Source: SKPS01 sp964469215
Lineage (GTDB): Bacteria; Bacteroidota; Bacteroidia; Bacteroidales; SKPS01
DNA: 64,000 nucleotides
Reading direction: 5' to 3'
Assembly: GCA_964469215.1 (NCBI GenBank)
Contig: CAYXYB010000012.1
Location: 28,901 to 92,900 of the forward strand
Shown one piece after another: positions 7,104 through 15,695 of the stretch (its first letter is position 1; each line of letters begins with the position of its first letter). Under the pieces are notes generated by a model that was not told the DNA's origin, made no database searches, and was given only the letters and a program-made list of their open reading frames with translations. The translations under genes and the position numbers were made by a program.

Positions 7104-8660
7104 ATGAAGAATATTGTAATATTGATTTGTATCGTAATAATGTGTCTGCATGGTAATAGTCAGGAAAGTGTTATCAGGTTATCACCTGAATTTGGCCAGG
7201 GTTATGTAGTGCTTGATGAATTGAACCATGATGTGAATTACTGGGAACTTCAAATTTTTTCAATGACATATGACTCAAATGGTGAAATTGTATATGAACT
7301 ATCTGAGATCATAGAACTTGTTGGGAAGAATTATACTCGAATCAGCAATGAGTATATTACTAATGAAGGATATTCACTGAGAGTAATAGGTCATTTAGGA
7401 AGTGGTAATTATATTCAGGAGGATATTGTAATTTCAAAAATCAAGGGAGATGTCTATGGAGGCATTCCATATGATCAATGCAAAACATGGATTTGCAATG
7501 GATTGACCTATGGATATGAAATACGGCAAATGGTTAGGACTAATGATCCTGATTATACTTATCTCAAAGTTGGTTTGGCTTTTTCCCTTGATAATCCAAT
7601 TTATCAGTATTTTGATGAATACAATTTCAATCAGATCTCAAATAACACTTATGTTAACTGGCCTGGAATGAATCCGATATCGTTCTTTGATTACTATAAT
7701 GTCACCTGGCAAGAATTTATTGGACGTAAATATCCTTGGATTATTAAGATAGCACATGATAACTGGAATCCGAAATATGATGGGCAAAATAATATCATTA
7801 CCTCCAATTGGATATATGGTGTTGCCAAAGGTTTGGGTCCTTGGAGCGGATCATATCAGAATGATTGTATCATGACAACTCCCGGATTAACATATGGTCC
7901 CTGTTATTACCCACCGGGGAATTCATCTATACAGAATTTAAATGAGGCTATTCTTATCATGAATACCTACACAACACCATCACTTTGTGGTTGGCCAGAT
8001 TATATTTGTAATGTTACTCCCAATGCAGCTCCACCGCCTTGGCTTGGGGGTTTGATAAAAAATCTGCCTCTTGACACAAACAAGCTCAAATCCATATTGT
8101 TTTATTGGGATCTTGTTAAACTTGCCGATAAGTCAATAAATGGAGAAAATACAGGTAACTGGTGGGAGAATTACCATTCAATTTCCCTTACCGACCTGGC
8201 AAATTCAGGGAATGAGATATTTAATGTAAAGATATCCGATGTAATAATTGATGGAATTCCTGACGAAATACCAATTTATCTACCGGAAGGTTTGTATTTA
8301 ATCGGGGTGTCTGACAATGAGGGTAATTATATTCCGATTATAAAAGAAGTTCCATATTCGGAATACGAGGGTTTGTCGCCATTGGCAAATGAATTAAGTG
8401 TAAATATTTATCCTGTACCACACACAGAAAACTGTTTTAATATGGCATTAAGTTCTGGTGCTGATGCAGAAATGGTAATACAGTACAAGCTATTCAACAA
8501 CCAATCACATCTGTTGCATGAATCTACTATAATTATTGGCCCTGAAGCATCAGAAACTTTATGGACATGTCCTGATGAAGGATTGACGACAGGAATTCTT
8601 TACCATACTTATATGTTTGAGGATGCATCATATAAGACTGTCTGTACGGTGAAAAACTAA
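7104..8660 (+). CDS. Secreted protein A, copy 2
   Basis: 518 residues, same signal peptide and C-terminal sorting-like domain as copy 1. Apart from a few silent changes near the patch, the two genes appear identical outside residues ~185-210; in the patch this copy reads SFFDYYNVTWQEFIGRKYP where copy 1 has an unrelated, six-residue-longer stretch. Both versions keep the frame and the flanking IIKIAHDN, so the patch looks like a swapped segment and not decay. The leader is uninterrupted here. Function unknown. Confidence 0.87.
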   Translation: MKNIVILICIVIMCLHGNSQESVIRLSPEFGQGYVVLDELNHDVNYWELQIFSMTYDSNGEIVYELSEIIELVGKNYTRISNEYITNEGYSLRVIGHLGSGNYIQEDIVISKIKGDVYGGIPYDQCKTWICNGLTYGYEIRQMVRTNDPDYTYLKVGLAFSLDNPIYQYFDEYNFNQISNNTYVNWPGMNPISFFDYYNVTWQEFIGRKYPWIIKIAHDNWNPKYDGQNNIITSNWIYGVAKGLGPWSGSYQNDCIMTTPGLTYGPCYYPPGNSSIQNLNEAILIMNTYTTPSLCGWPDYICNVTPNAAPPPWLGGLIKNLPLDTNKLKSILFYWDLVKLADKSINGENTGNWWENYHSISLTDLANSGNEIFNVKISDVIIDGIPDEIPIYLPEGLYLIGVSDNEGNYIPIIKEVPYSEYEGLSPLANELSVNIYPVPHTENCFNMALSSGADAEMVIQYKLFNNQSHLLHESTIIIGPEASETLWTCPDEGLTTGILYHTYMFEDASYKTVCTVKN

Positions 8661-8667
8661 ATATGAA

Positions 8668-8727
8668 AATCATCTCCGGAATTAAAGACAGATCTTTAAG
8701 GTGTTTTTTGTTATTCCGGAGATGATT
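8668..8727 (+). terminator. Long hairpin between gene A and gene B, copy 2
   Basis: Same perfect 15-bp arms as at 4494-4553 (8668-8682 with 8713-8727); one loop base differs. Confidence 0.6.
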
Positions 8728-8786
8728 AAGGCTGCAATACAGAAGTAATTCATAGTTTTGATAAATATTTATAATACCTGTGTTTT

Positions 8787-10370
8787 ATGAACAAGACATT
8801 ATTTTTGTTATTGTTTTTAGTTCTGTTGATAATAGATGGAAATGCCCAGACAACAATCACCAGGCAAAAGTCATATGGCGGATCACAGAATGATAATGTA
8901 CAGAAGATTATAAGGATAAATGACTCATATATTGTCGGAGGTTCATCTGATTCTGAAATCTCAGGTGACAAGACAGAGCCTTCACGGGGATTTGAAGATT
9001 TCTGGATACTGAACGTTGATACCGGATTAAACATAATCTGGCAAAGAACTTTAGGGGGAAGTAAATCTGATATTTTGAATGACCTAATCCTTACCCATGA
9101 CTCGTGCCTGTTGTTGCTAGGCACCTCAGCATCTGACAGTTCAGGCGAGAAAAGTCAAAATAACTATGGTGATTGTGACTACTGGCTTATTAAGATGTCG
9201 TTAACCGGCAGTATTCTTTGGCAGAAAATAATTGGGGGTGAAGGTTACGATGAGGCATCGGTTGTGTATGAACTGCCTGATGGTTCAATACTGATTGGAG
9301 GTTCTTCACAATCCGACAGTTCAGGGTTAAAAACACAAAACAGACGAGGAATAAGAGATTATTGGCTGTTGCGACTCGACATGCAAGGCAATATTCTCTG
9401 GAACAGAACATACGGGGGCAATGTTATTGATATGTTGCACAGTATAACAGTATTAAATGACTCCATGATAATAATTGCCGGTAGATCAAATTCTCCAACC
9501 TCTGGTGAAAAATCAGAAAGCAGCTATGGTGATTATGATATTTGGTTGATTTGTGTAAACCTTAATGGCAACATTATCTGGGACCGCACCTTGGGTGGTA
9601 ATCAATGGGATTGTCCTTCCGCTATGGTTGCAAAACAGCATTCTTTATATGTATTAGGCAGATCTGACTCAAATGTTTCCGGTTTAAAGAGTCAAAATTC
9701 CAGAGGTAATGAAGATTTCTGGATTATTAAACTTGATTATTCTGGTAACATCAAATGGGATAAAACAATTGGGGGTAGCGGTTGGGATGTTCCTTACTCT
9801 ATGGTGTATTGCGAAGATAATAATCTGACGATTTCAGGTGCTTCAGGATCGGTTATTTCAGGTGAAAAACTCAGTCCACTATATGGTGTTGTTGATTATT
9901 GGATTATAGCCCTGGATACAAACGGTAATATTTTTTGGCAAGAATCCATTGGAGGAACATTGCCTGATTATGGTAGGAACTTGGTTAAATTATCCAGTGG
10001 CGGATTTGTTGTTGCCGGGGATTCCTATTCAGGAATTTCAGGGGTAAAAACAACCATCAACCATGGGATGTCCGATTTCTGGCTTATAGAATTTGAAGTT
10101 GGAACGGGGATAAGCGAATATTATACCGGGAAACATATTGTTAAGGTCTATCCAAACCCTGCAGAGGATTTCTTAATAATTGAGACAGACTTTGATGCTA
10201 ATATCTCTGAATTATACATTCTTGATATCCATGGCAAAGAAGTCAAGTCATTGATTGTTAACCGGCCTTCAATAGAAGTGGATATTAGAGATCTCACAGC
10301 AGGAATATACATCCTTAAAACCAGGATCTCGGATGGCTACCTGGAGGTCAACAGGTTTGTGAAGAGATAG
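8787..10370 (+). CDS. Secreted seven-repeat beta-propeller-like protein B, copy 2
   Basis: 527 residues with the same signal peptide, seven SGxK repeats and the same sorting domain as copy 1. Repeats 1-3 are close to copy 1, whereas repeats 4-7 differ at many positions, for example NVSGLKSQNSRG for DISGLKSENSRG and VISGEKLSPLYG for GISGEKTESARG. The last ~70 bases of the gene and the spacer after it are again identical. This mosaic pattern suggests that ends are homogenised while the later repeats diverge. The repeat fold keeps its invariant positions, so both copies should be folded proteins. Confidence 0.88.
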   Translation: MNKTLFLLLFLVLLIIDGNAQTTITRQKSYGGSQNDNVQKIIRINDSYIVGGSSDSEISGDKTEPSRGFEDFWILNVDTGLNIIWQRTLGGSKSDILNDLILTHDSCLLLLGTSASDSSGEKSQNNYGDCDYWLIKMSLTGSILWQKIIGGEGYDEASVVYELPDGSILIGGSSQSDSSGLKTQNRRGIRDYWLLRLDMQGNILWNRTYGGNVIDMLHSITVLNDSMIIIAGRSNSPTSGEKSESSYGDYDIWLICVNLNGNIIWDRTLGGNQWDCPSAMVAKQHSLYVLGRSDSNVSGLKSQNSRGNEDFWIIKLDYSGNIKWDKTIGGSGWDVPYSMVYCEDNNLTISGASGSVISGEKLSPLYGVVDYWIIALDTNGNIFWQESIGGTLPDYGRNLVKLSSGGFVVAGDSYSGISGVKTTINHGMSDFWLIEFEVGTGISEYYTGKHIVKVYPNPAEDFLIIETDFDANISELYILDIHGKEVKSLIVNRPSIEVDIRDLTAGIYILKTRISDGYLEVNRFVKR

Positions 10371-10579
10371 AAATCTCATTAGGCAAACTTAAGCAGATAT
10401 CAGATCGGCCGATTTTAAATAAATGACTTTGCTATTATCTTCAGTGGCAATAGCTGGAAATCCCGAACAATGAGCCGGCTTTCTCGTTTAGTGATAATGA
10501 GATGATAAAATCATGGATATTTGCAGATTCTGAGAATAATTATACATGGAAGAGTGACCGGTTATAAAAATTGTCAATT
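10371..10579 (+). repeat. Spacer repeat before intact arsC (copy 2)
   Basis: Appears identical to 6197-6405. It places the intact arsC behind gene B of module 2 and away from the rhodanese gene. Confidence 0.85.
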
Positions 10580-10996
10580 ATGAAAATACTTATTCTTTGC
10601 ACCGGAAATTCTTGCCGCAGTCAAATGGCGGAAGGGTTTCTGAAATCATTCAATCCCGGATTTGAAGTGTTATCTGCTGGAACAAAGCCTGCCTCAAAGG
10701 TGCATCCTCTAGCACAAATAGTTATGCTTGAGAAGGGAATAGATCTGGTGAGCCATTTTCCAAAATCGGTGGACGGGTTTCTTGGTCAGGAGTTCGACTA
10801 TGTGATTACCGTTTGCGGAGGTGCCAGAGAGAGTTGCCCGGTATTTACGGGTGCAGTAAAGCACCGCCTCCATATTGGATTTGATGACCCTGCGGAAGCA
10901 ACCGGTACGTTTGATCAGATAATTGCAGAATTCCGAAGGATCAGGGATCAGATTGAAAAGGAATTCAGAGAGTTTTCGGATATGATAAGCAGGTAA
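10580..10996 (+). CDS. arsC: Thioredoxin-type arsenate reductase / low-molecular-weight phosphatase
   Basis: 138 residues. N-terminal P-loop CTGNSCRS at residues 7-14, the second cysteine pair VCGGARESCP near residues 75-84, and the general-acid FDDP near 99. These are the features of the ArsC family that uses a phosphatase fold and thioredoxin to reduce arsenate to arsenite. Start ATG 10580 is chosen over TTG 10571 because both arsC fragments in the window begin at this Met. No arsenite pump lies beside it; ACR3 is 50 kb away at 61228. It may also act as a tyrosine phosphatase. Confidence 0.88.
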   Translation: MKILILCTGNSCRSQMAEGFLKSFNPGFEVLSAGTKPASKVHPLAQIVMLEKGIDLVSHFPKSVDGFLGQEFDYVITVCGGARESCPVFTGAVKHRLHIGFDDPAEATGTFDQIIAEFRRIRDQIEKEFREFSDMISR

Positions 10997-11123
10997 CTAA
11001 CAAAGAACCACTGACCTTACCCTCAAATTTTGCTATGTACAAAATGATTACTTTAGCAATGCGTTTGCAGGATAGTTTATTGTTGCAGAAATGGCTTCAG
11101 GGATTAAGTGTAAATATTTGTCA

Positions 11124-14100
11124 ATGAAGGTTTTGTTGATCCTGATCGTACTGATCACGTTTGACAGCAATAATCTTTTTGCACAATTTTACAACGGCTC
11201 CCAGCTCACTTTCGGAAAAAACAGGGTTCAGCATACCGTTGACCGGTTCTGGACACATTACCGTTATCCCAATTTTGACGCTTATTTTTATATGGGTGGA
11301 AGGGAGTATGCCCTGTATGCTTCCCGGTACGCTATGGATATAATGCCGCAGATGGAGAAAAAGCTGGATTACTCGCTTACTGAAAAGATCCAGTTCATCA
11401 TTTATAATAATCTTTCTGAACTAAAAGAGAGTAACATAGGCCTTCTGAGTGATGAATATTACAATATCGGAGGGATAACCTATATTGTCGGCACCAAGAT
11501 CTTCATTTACTTCGATGGCAGCTATATCAATTTCGAAAGGCAGATACGTGCCGGCCTGGCAAGGGTGATGATAAATGAAATTCTTTACGGATCAGAGATT
11601 ACCTCCCAGATCAAGAATTCCACCCTGATAAACTTCCCTGAATGGTATATCAACGGCCTAATTTCCTATATTGCCGATGACTGGTGTACTGAAACCGACA
11701 ATGCCGTCAGGGATGGTATCCTTTCTGGCAGGTATGGCAACTTCAACACTTTAACGGGGCAGGATGCGGTTTATGCCGGGCACAGTATCTGGAAATATGT
11801 TGCTGACAAATATGGCCGGAATTCCATTTCCAACATTTTATATATGACAAAGGTAAGCCGTCAGATACCCAACGGCTTTTTATTTGTGATAGGTGTTCCG
11901 TTTAAAACTCTCATCAATGAATGGATGACATATTTCAGGGATGATTTTTACCGTTACGACGACGACAGGCAGGCACCTGACGGGAAGCAGTTTCCGATTA
12001 AGCTGAGGAAGGACATGGCCTTGCAGGAGGTACGAATAAGCCCTGATGAGAGATATATTGCATATGTAACAAACCACTCAGGCAGGTACCGGGTGCTTCT
12101 TTACGACTCTGAAACGGGAAAGACCACAAGGTTGCTGAAGCGTGGCCAGAGGCTTGATGAGAAGGTTGACTTTTCATATCCGCTGATTGCGTGGCATCCG
12201 AGCAGCAAGCTCCTCACATTTCTTGTTGAAGAAAAAGCATACACATGGTTGTATTCTTATACCATTGATGAGGCTCTGCTTGAGAAAGAAAAGCTGGTTG
12301 AATTCCAGAAGGTTACCGGTTACTCTTTCAGCCCGGGAGGAGAACTGATTGTGTTCAGCGCAGTTCAGAGAGGACAATCAGACATATTCGTCTACTCCCG
12401 TTCTTCACGAACCTCAGAGAACATAACCCGTGACATTTACGATGATCATTTTCCGCAGTTCATTGACCAGGGCAGCAGAATAATTTTTTCATCAAACCGG
12501 CCGGAAGACACACTTCTGTTCGATAGAATAACTGCACGTATTGATACACATCTGGTGATTGACCGCCAGGAGTTCCTTGATATCTTTATTTATGATTACC
12601 GAAACCGTTCACAGGTGCTCAGAAGGGTTACAAACACACCTTTATATAACGAATCACACCCAATGGGTTATGATCGTGGTTTTGTCACTTATCTGTCGGA
12701 TGAGAATGGCATAAATAACAGGCACATAGCCCGTTTCGACAGCATCATTGCCTTCATCGACACAACAACACACTATAATTATTTTACAATCTCGTTTCCT
12801 GTAACCAATTATCGCAGGTCCGTAATGGAGCAGGATATCAACAGGCCCGGAGGCAGTTTGTCGACGGTTTTCTATGAAGACGGAACCTACAATCTGTTTC
12901 TGCAGCAATTACCTGAAGCATCCTCTCTGGAGTCTCTTTCGATGACCAACACCACTTACCGCATGCAGATGCATGCATTGAGCAGGGCAGCCTCAACAGG
13001 GCAGGGGGCATCACCGGCAAGGCAGGAGGCGCAGGATACCACAGCCAGGGATATAAAACGCCGCTTTGTGACTGTGCGGGCCAGCCAGGAACAACTGGTC
13101 GATTCATCAAGGATCGACTTCGACAACTATGTTTTTGGAAGAGCAAGAGCCGATACAGCAAAACCGCAGGATCGAACCGGCAGTTTTTTTATTCCAAAGG
13201 AGCGGGTGTATGAAGTAGCCTTTTCGATTGATCAGTTTGTAAGCCAGGTTGATATGGGATATATAAATTCAGCATATCAGCCCTTTTCAGGTGGGGGGCA
13301 ACCTATTTATATCAACCCGGGGATCAACGGTTTCTTCAGGATAGGTATCACCGATCTTCTCGAAGACTATCGCATAACCGGAGGGGTCAGGCTTTCGTTC
13401 AATCTTAATAACAACGAATATTTTCTGAGCTTCGAGAACCTGAAGAACCGCTGGGACAGGCAGATTATCCTTCACCGCAAGTCACTGGAGTCATATGGCA
13501 TTTACAGTATTATCAGAAGGCATACACATGAGGTTCATTATATGCTCAAGTACCCTTTCAGCAATGTTCTTGCTGTGAGAAATGCACTGATTCTAAGGCT
13601 CGACAATGACATCTTCATGGGAACGGATCAGAACAACCTGTTGGAGAAGGACATTTTCACACCATGGTTGTCGGGGAGGTCGGAGCTGATATTTGACAAC
13701 ACACGCGACAGGGGTATGAACACCCTGTTTGGCACCCGGTGGAAACTGTTTGGCGAGTATCACCAAAAGATCAACAATCTCGAACACCAGATGGTGGTTC
13801 TTGGTGGTGATTTCAGGCACTACACCCAGTTGCACAAGACCTTCATCTGGGCGAACCGCCTTGCTGCAAGCACCTCATTTGGGAACAACCGTTTGATATA
13901 TTACATGGGAGGTGTTGATAACTGGTTGCTGCCCAAGTTTAACACCTCGATAAACATCGATCAGGAAAAAAACTGGGCATATCAGACACTTGCTACCAAC
14001 ATGAGAGGTTTCCATCAGAATATCAGGAACGGCAACAGCTTTATGGTTCTGAACAGTGAGTTACGGATGCCGGTGTTCAGGTATTTCTTTGACCGGCCTC

Positions 14101-14393
14101 TGCGTAATAATTTTATAAACCATTTCCAGGTTATCGCTTTTGGTGATTTCGGAACCGCATGGACAGGGCCTGATCCATGGTCGGAAGAGAATGCCCTTTA
14201 CACTCAGATTATTGAGCAGGGCCCCATAAAGGTAACTGTTAAAAGACAGGTTAACCCTTTTGTAGGTGGGTTTGGATTTGGTTTCCGAACCTCTCTGTTT
14301 GGGTATTTTATCCGCGCCGATTGGGCATGGGGCATCGAAGATGCTACCGTATCCCCTTCGGTTTTTTATCTCTCCCTGGGACTTGATTTCTGA
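11124..14393 (+). CDS. TolB-like repeat protein with gluzincin-like N-terminus and outer-membrane barrel C-terminus
   Basis: 1089 residues from ATG 11124, which begins the signal peptide MKVLLILIVLITFDSNNLFAQ; an ATG 33 bp earlier is in frame but would precede it. Residues ~20-270 resemble the peptidase-MA-like region of Bacteroidota TolB-like proteins (motif NFPEWYINGLISYIADDW), but no HExxH is seen. Next come PD40/TolB-type propeller strands (ISPDERYIAYVTN, FSPGGELIVFSA, IIFSSNRPED). The last ~350 residues are strand-rich, with a terminal pattern YLSLGLDF ending in Phe, typical of an outer-membrane beta-barrel. It is probably an envelope biogenesis or surface protein; substrate unknown. Confidence 0.75.
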   Translation: MKVLLILIVLITFDSNNLFAQFYNGSQLTFGKNRVQHTVDRFWTHYRYPNFDAYFYMGGREYALYASRYAMDIMPQMEKKLDYSLTEKIQFIIYNNLSELKESNIGLLSDEYYNIGGITYIVGTKIFIYFDGSYINFERQIRAGLARVMINEILYGSEITSQIKNSTLINFPEWYINGLISYIADDWCTETDNAVRDGILSGRYGNFNTLTGQDAVYAGHSIWKYVADKYGRNSISNILYMTKVSRQIPNGFLFVIGVPFKTLINEWMTYFRDDFYRYDDDRQAPDGKQFPIKLRKDMALQEVRISPDERYIAYVTNHSGRYRVLLYDSETGKTTRLLKRGQRLDEKVDFSYPLIAWHPSSKLLTFLVEEKAYTWLYSYTIDEALLEKEKLVEFQKVTGYSFSPGGELIVFSAVQRGQSDIFVYSRSSRTSENITRDIYDDHFPQFIDQGSRIIFSSNRPEDTLLFDRITARIDTHLVIDRQEFLDIFIYDYRNRSQVLRRVTNTPLYNESHPMGYDRGFVTYLSDENGINNRHIARFDSIIAFIDTTTHYNYFTISFPVTNYRRSVMEQDINRPGGSLSTVFYEDGTYNLFLQQLPEASSLESLSMTNTTYRMQMHALSRAASTGQGASPARQEAQDTTARDIKRRFVTVRASQEQLVDSSRIDFDNYVFGRARADTAKPQDRTGSFFIPKERVYEVAFSIDQFVSQVDMGYINSAYQPFSGGGQPIYINPGINGFFRIGITDLLEDYRITGGVRLSFNLNNNEYFLSFENLKNRWDRQIILHRKSLESYGIYSIIRRHTHEVHYMLKYPFSNVLAVRNALILRLDNDIFMGTDQNNLLEKDIFTPWLSGRSELIFDNTRDRGMNTLFGTRWKLFGEYHQKINNLEHQMVVLGGDFRHYTQLHKTFIWANRLAASTSFGNNRLIYYMGGVDNWLLPKFNTSINIDQEKNWAYQTLATNMRGFHQNIRNGNSFMVLNSELRMPVFRYFFDRPLRNNFINHFQVIAFGDFGTAWTGPDPWSEENALYTQIIEQGPIKVTVKRQVNPFVGGFGFGFRTSLFGYFIRADWAWGIEDATVSPSVFYLSLGLDF

Positions 14394-14418
14394 TCATCAA
14401 CAATACAAAACCTGCTTA

Positions 14419-15615
14419 ATGTCACAACAACTGCTTAGAATAAAGGAACTTGCAAGAATATATCATTCTGAAACGATAGCAATAAGGCGTCATTTGCATG
14501 CCAACCCCGAGTTGTCGGGTAAGGAGAAAGGTACTTCGGCCTTTGTAGCGAAAATATTGTCAAAGTTCAGCATATCATTTAAAGAAAATGTTGGTGGATA
14601 TGGTATCATGGCCGACATACAGGGTAGGAATTCCGGGCATGGGTGTGTTGCATTGCGGGCTGACATGGATGCACTTCCCATAAGTGAGGTTACGGATATA
14701 CCTTACAGGTCCAAAAATCCGGGTGTGATGCATGCCTGCGGGCACGATGCCCATACGGCAGCGTTGCTTGGCGCTGCGAGGATATTAAGCCAGATCACTG
14801 ATCAGTTTGAAGGAACTGTAAGGCTGATATTTCAGCCTTCAGAAGAGAAGTACCCCGGAGGTGCAAAACCCATGATAGAAGCGGGAGTGCTTGAGAATCC
14901 CATTCCTGATATGATTTTTGGTGCTCATGTAGCACCCGATCTGCCGGCAGGTAAGGTGGGAATGCGTCCCGGGCGGTTTATGGCATCAACAGATGAGGTA
15001 TTTATCACAGTAAAGGGCAGGGGAGGGCATGCTGCTACACCATTTTTAAACATAGATCCTGTGGTGATGGCAGCCCAGATACTTATTGCCCTTCAGCAGA
15101 TCACCAGCAGGCTTGCCCCTCCTTCCGTTCCAACAGTATTATCTTTCGGCCGGTTCATTGCTGACGGGCAAACAAACATTATCCCACACGAAGTGAAGAT
15201 GGCAGGAACCATCAGAACATTCGATGAGGAGTGGCGCAGAATGGTTCACAACCACATCAAAAATATTGCACAGAAAACAGCCGAAAGCCTCGGAGGTAAA
15301 TGCGATGTGTTTATTGACAACGGCTACCCTGTTTTGGTAAATGACAAAAAAGCCACTGCCATGGCACAAAACCTCGCCGTCGGATATCTTGGGGAGACGG
15401 ATGTGGTTTTGATTGAGCCAAGGATGACAGCAGAGGATTTTGCATACTTTTCCCAAAAAGTGCCAGCATGTTTTTACAGGGTAGGGATTCGTAACGAAGA
15501 GAAAGGAATAACCGCAAATCTTCATACGCCTGAATTTGAAATTGATGAGAAAAGCCTGGAGAGCGCTGCAGGCCTGATGGCATGGATTGCAGTTGGAGCT
15601 CTTCAAAATTTGTAG
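14419..15615 (+). CDS. M20 family amidohydrolase (IAA-amino acid/hippurate hydrolase type)
   Basis: 398 residues. Metal-binding and catalytic motifs are all present: LRADMDALPI near residue 80, HACGHDAHT near 105, IFQPSEE near 138 and RMTAEDFAYFS near 335. The Cys in HACGHD is typical of the amidohydrolase branch. It cleaves amide bonds of N-acyl amino acids or small peptides in the cytoplasm; the exact substrate cannot be read. The upstream in-frame ATG at 14266 overlaps the previous gene in another frame and is rejected; ATG 14419 starts the normal N-terminus SQQLLRIKELA. Confidence 0.88.
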   Translation: MSQQLLRIKELARIYHSETIAIRRHLHANPELSGKEKGTSAFVAKILSKFSISFKENVGGYGIMADIQGRNSGHGCVALRADMDALPISEVTDIPYRSKNPGVMHACGHDAHTAALLGAARILSQITDQFEGTVRLIFQPSEEKYPGGAKPMIEAGVLENPIPDMIFGAHVAPDLPAGKVGMRPGRFMASTDEVFITVKGRGGHAATPFLNIDPVVMAAQILIALQQITSRLAPPSVPTVLSFGRFIADGQTNIIPHEVKMAGTIRTFDEEWRRMVHNHIKNIAQKTAESLGGKCDVFIDNGYPVLVNDKKATAMAQNLAVGYLGETDVVLIEPRMTAEDFAYFSQKVPACFYRVGIRNEEKGITANLHTPEFEIDEKSLESAAGLMAWIAVGALQNL

Positions 15616-15640
15616 GTTATAGGTTTTTTTTCTACTTTTG
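15609..15640 (+). promoter_or_regulatory. Promoter of the kbl-acpS-S41 operon
   Basis: TTTG at 15609-15612, 20 nt, then TACTTTTG at 15633-15640. Both boxes and the spacing match the Bacteroidota housekeeping promoter. Transcription should start near 15647, giving a leader of about 50 nt before kbl. Confidence 0.75.
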
Positions 15641-15695
15641 GGCACCTCTTAAAAATCAATTTTGTAATCATTAACAATTTAAAATCAAATCAATT

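Larger units (their letters stand above)
6406..10579 (+). repeat. Tandem module, copy 2 (no IS)
   Basis: About 4.17 kb from the arsC fragment start to the intact arsC start. Gene order and flanks are as in copy 1, but the IS site is empty. A third arsC start at 10580 closes the array, so the repeat unit runs from one arsC start to the next. Confidence 0.9.

Noticed and set aside
968..10579. Integron or prophage as origin of the tandem module
   Set aside because: No integrase, attC-like hairpin array, phage structural gene or tRNA boundary is present; arsC homology at the edges explains the array by itself.
11124..11900. Active gluzincin protease in the TolB-like protein
   Set aside because: The region resembles the peptidase-MA fold but has no HExxH, so no protease activity is claimed.
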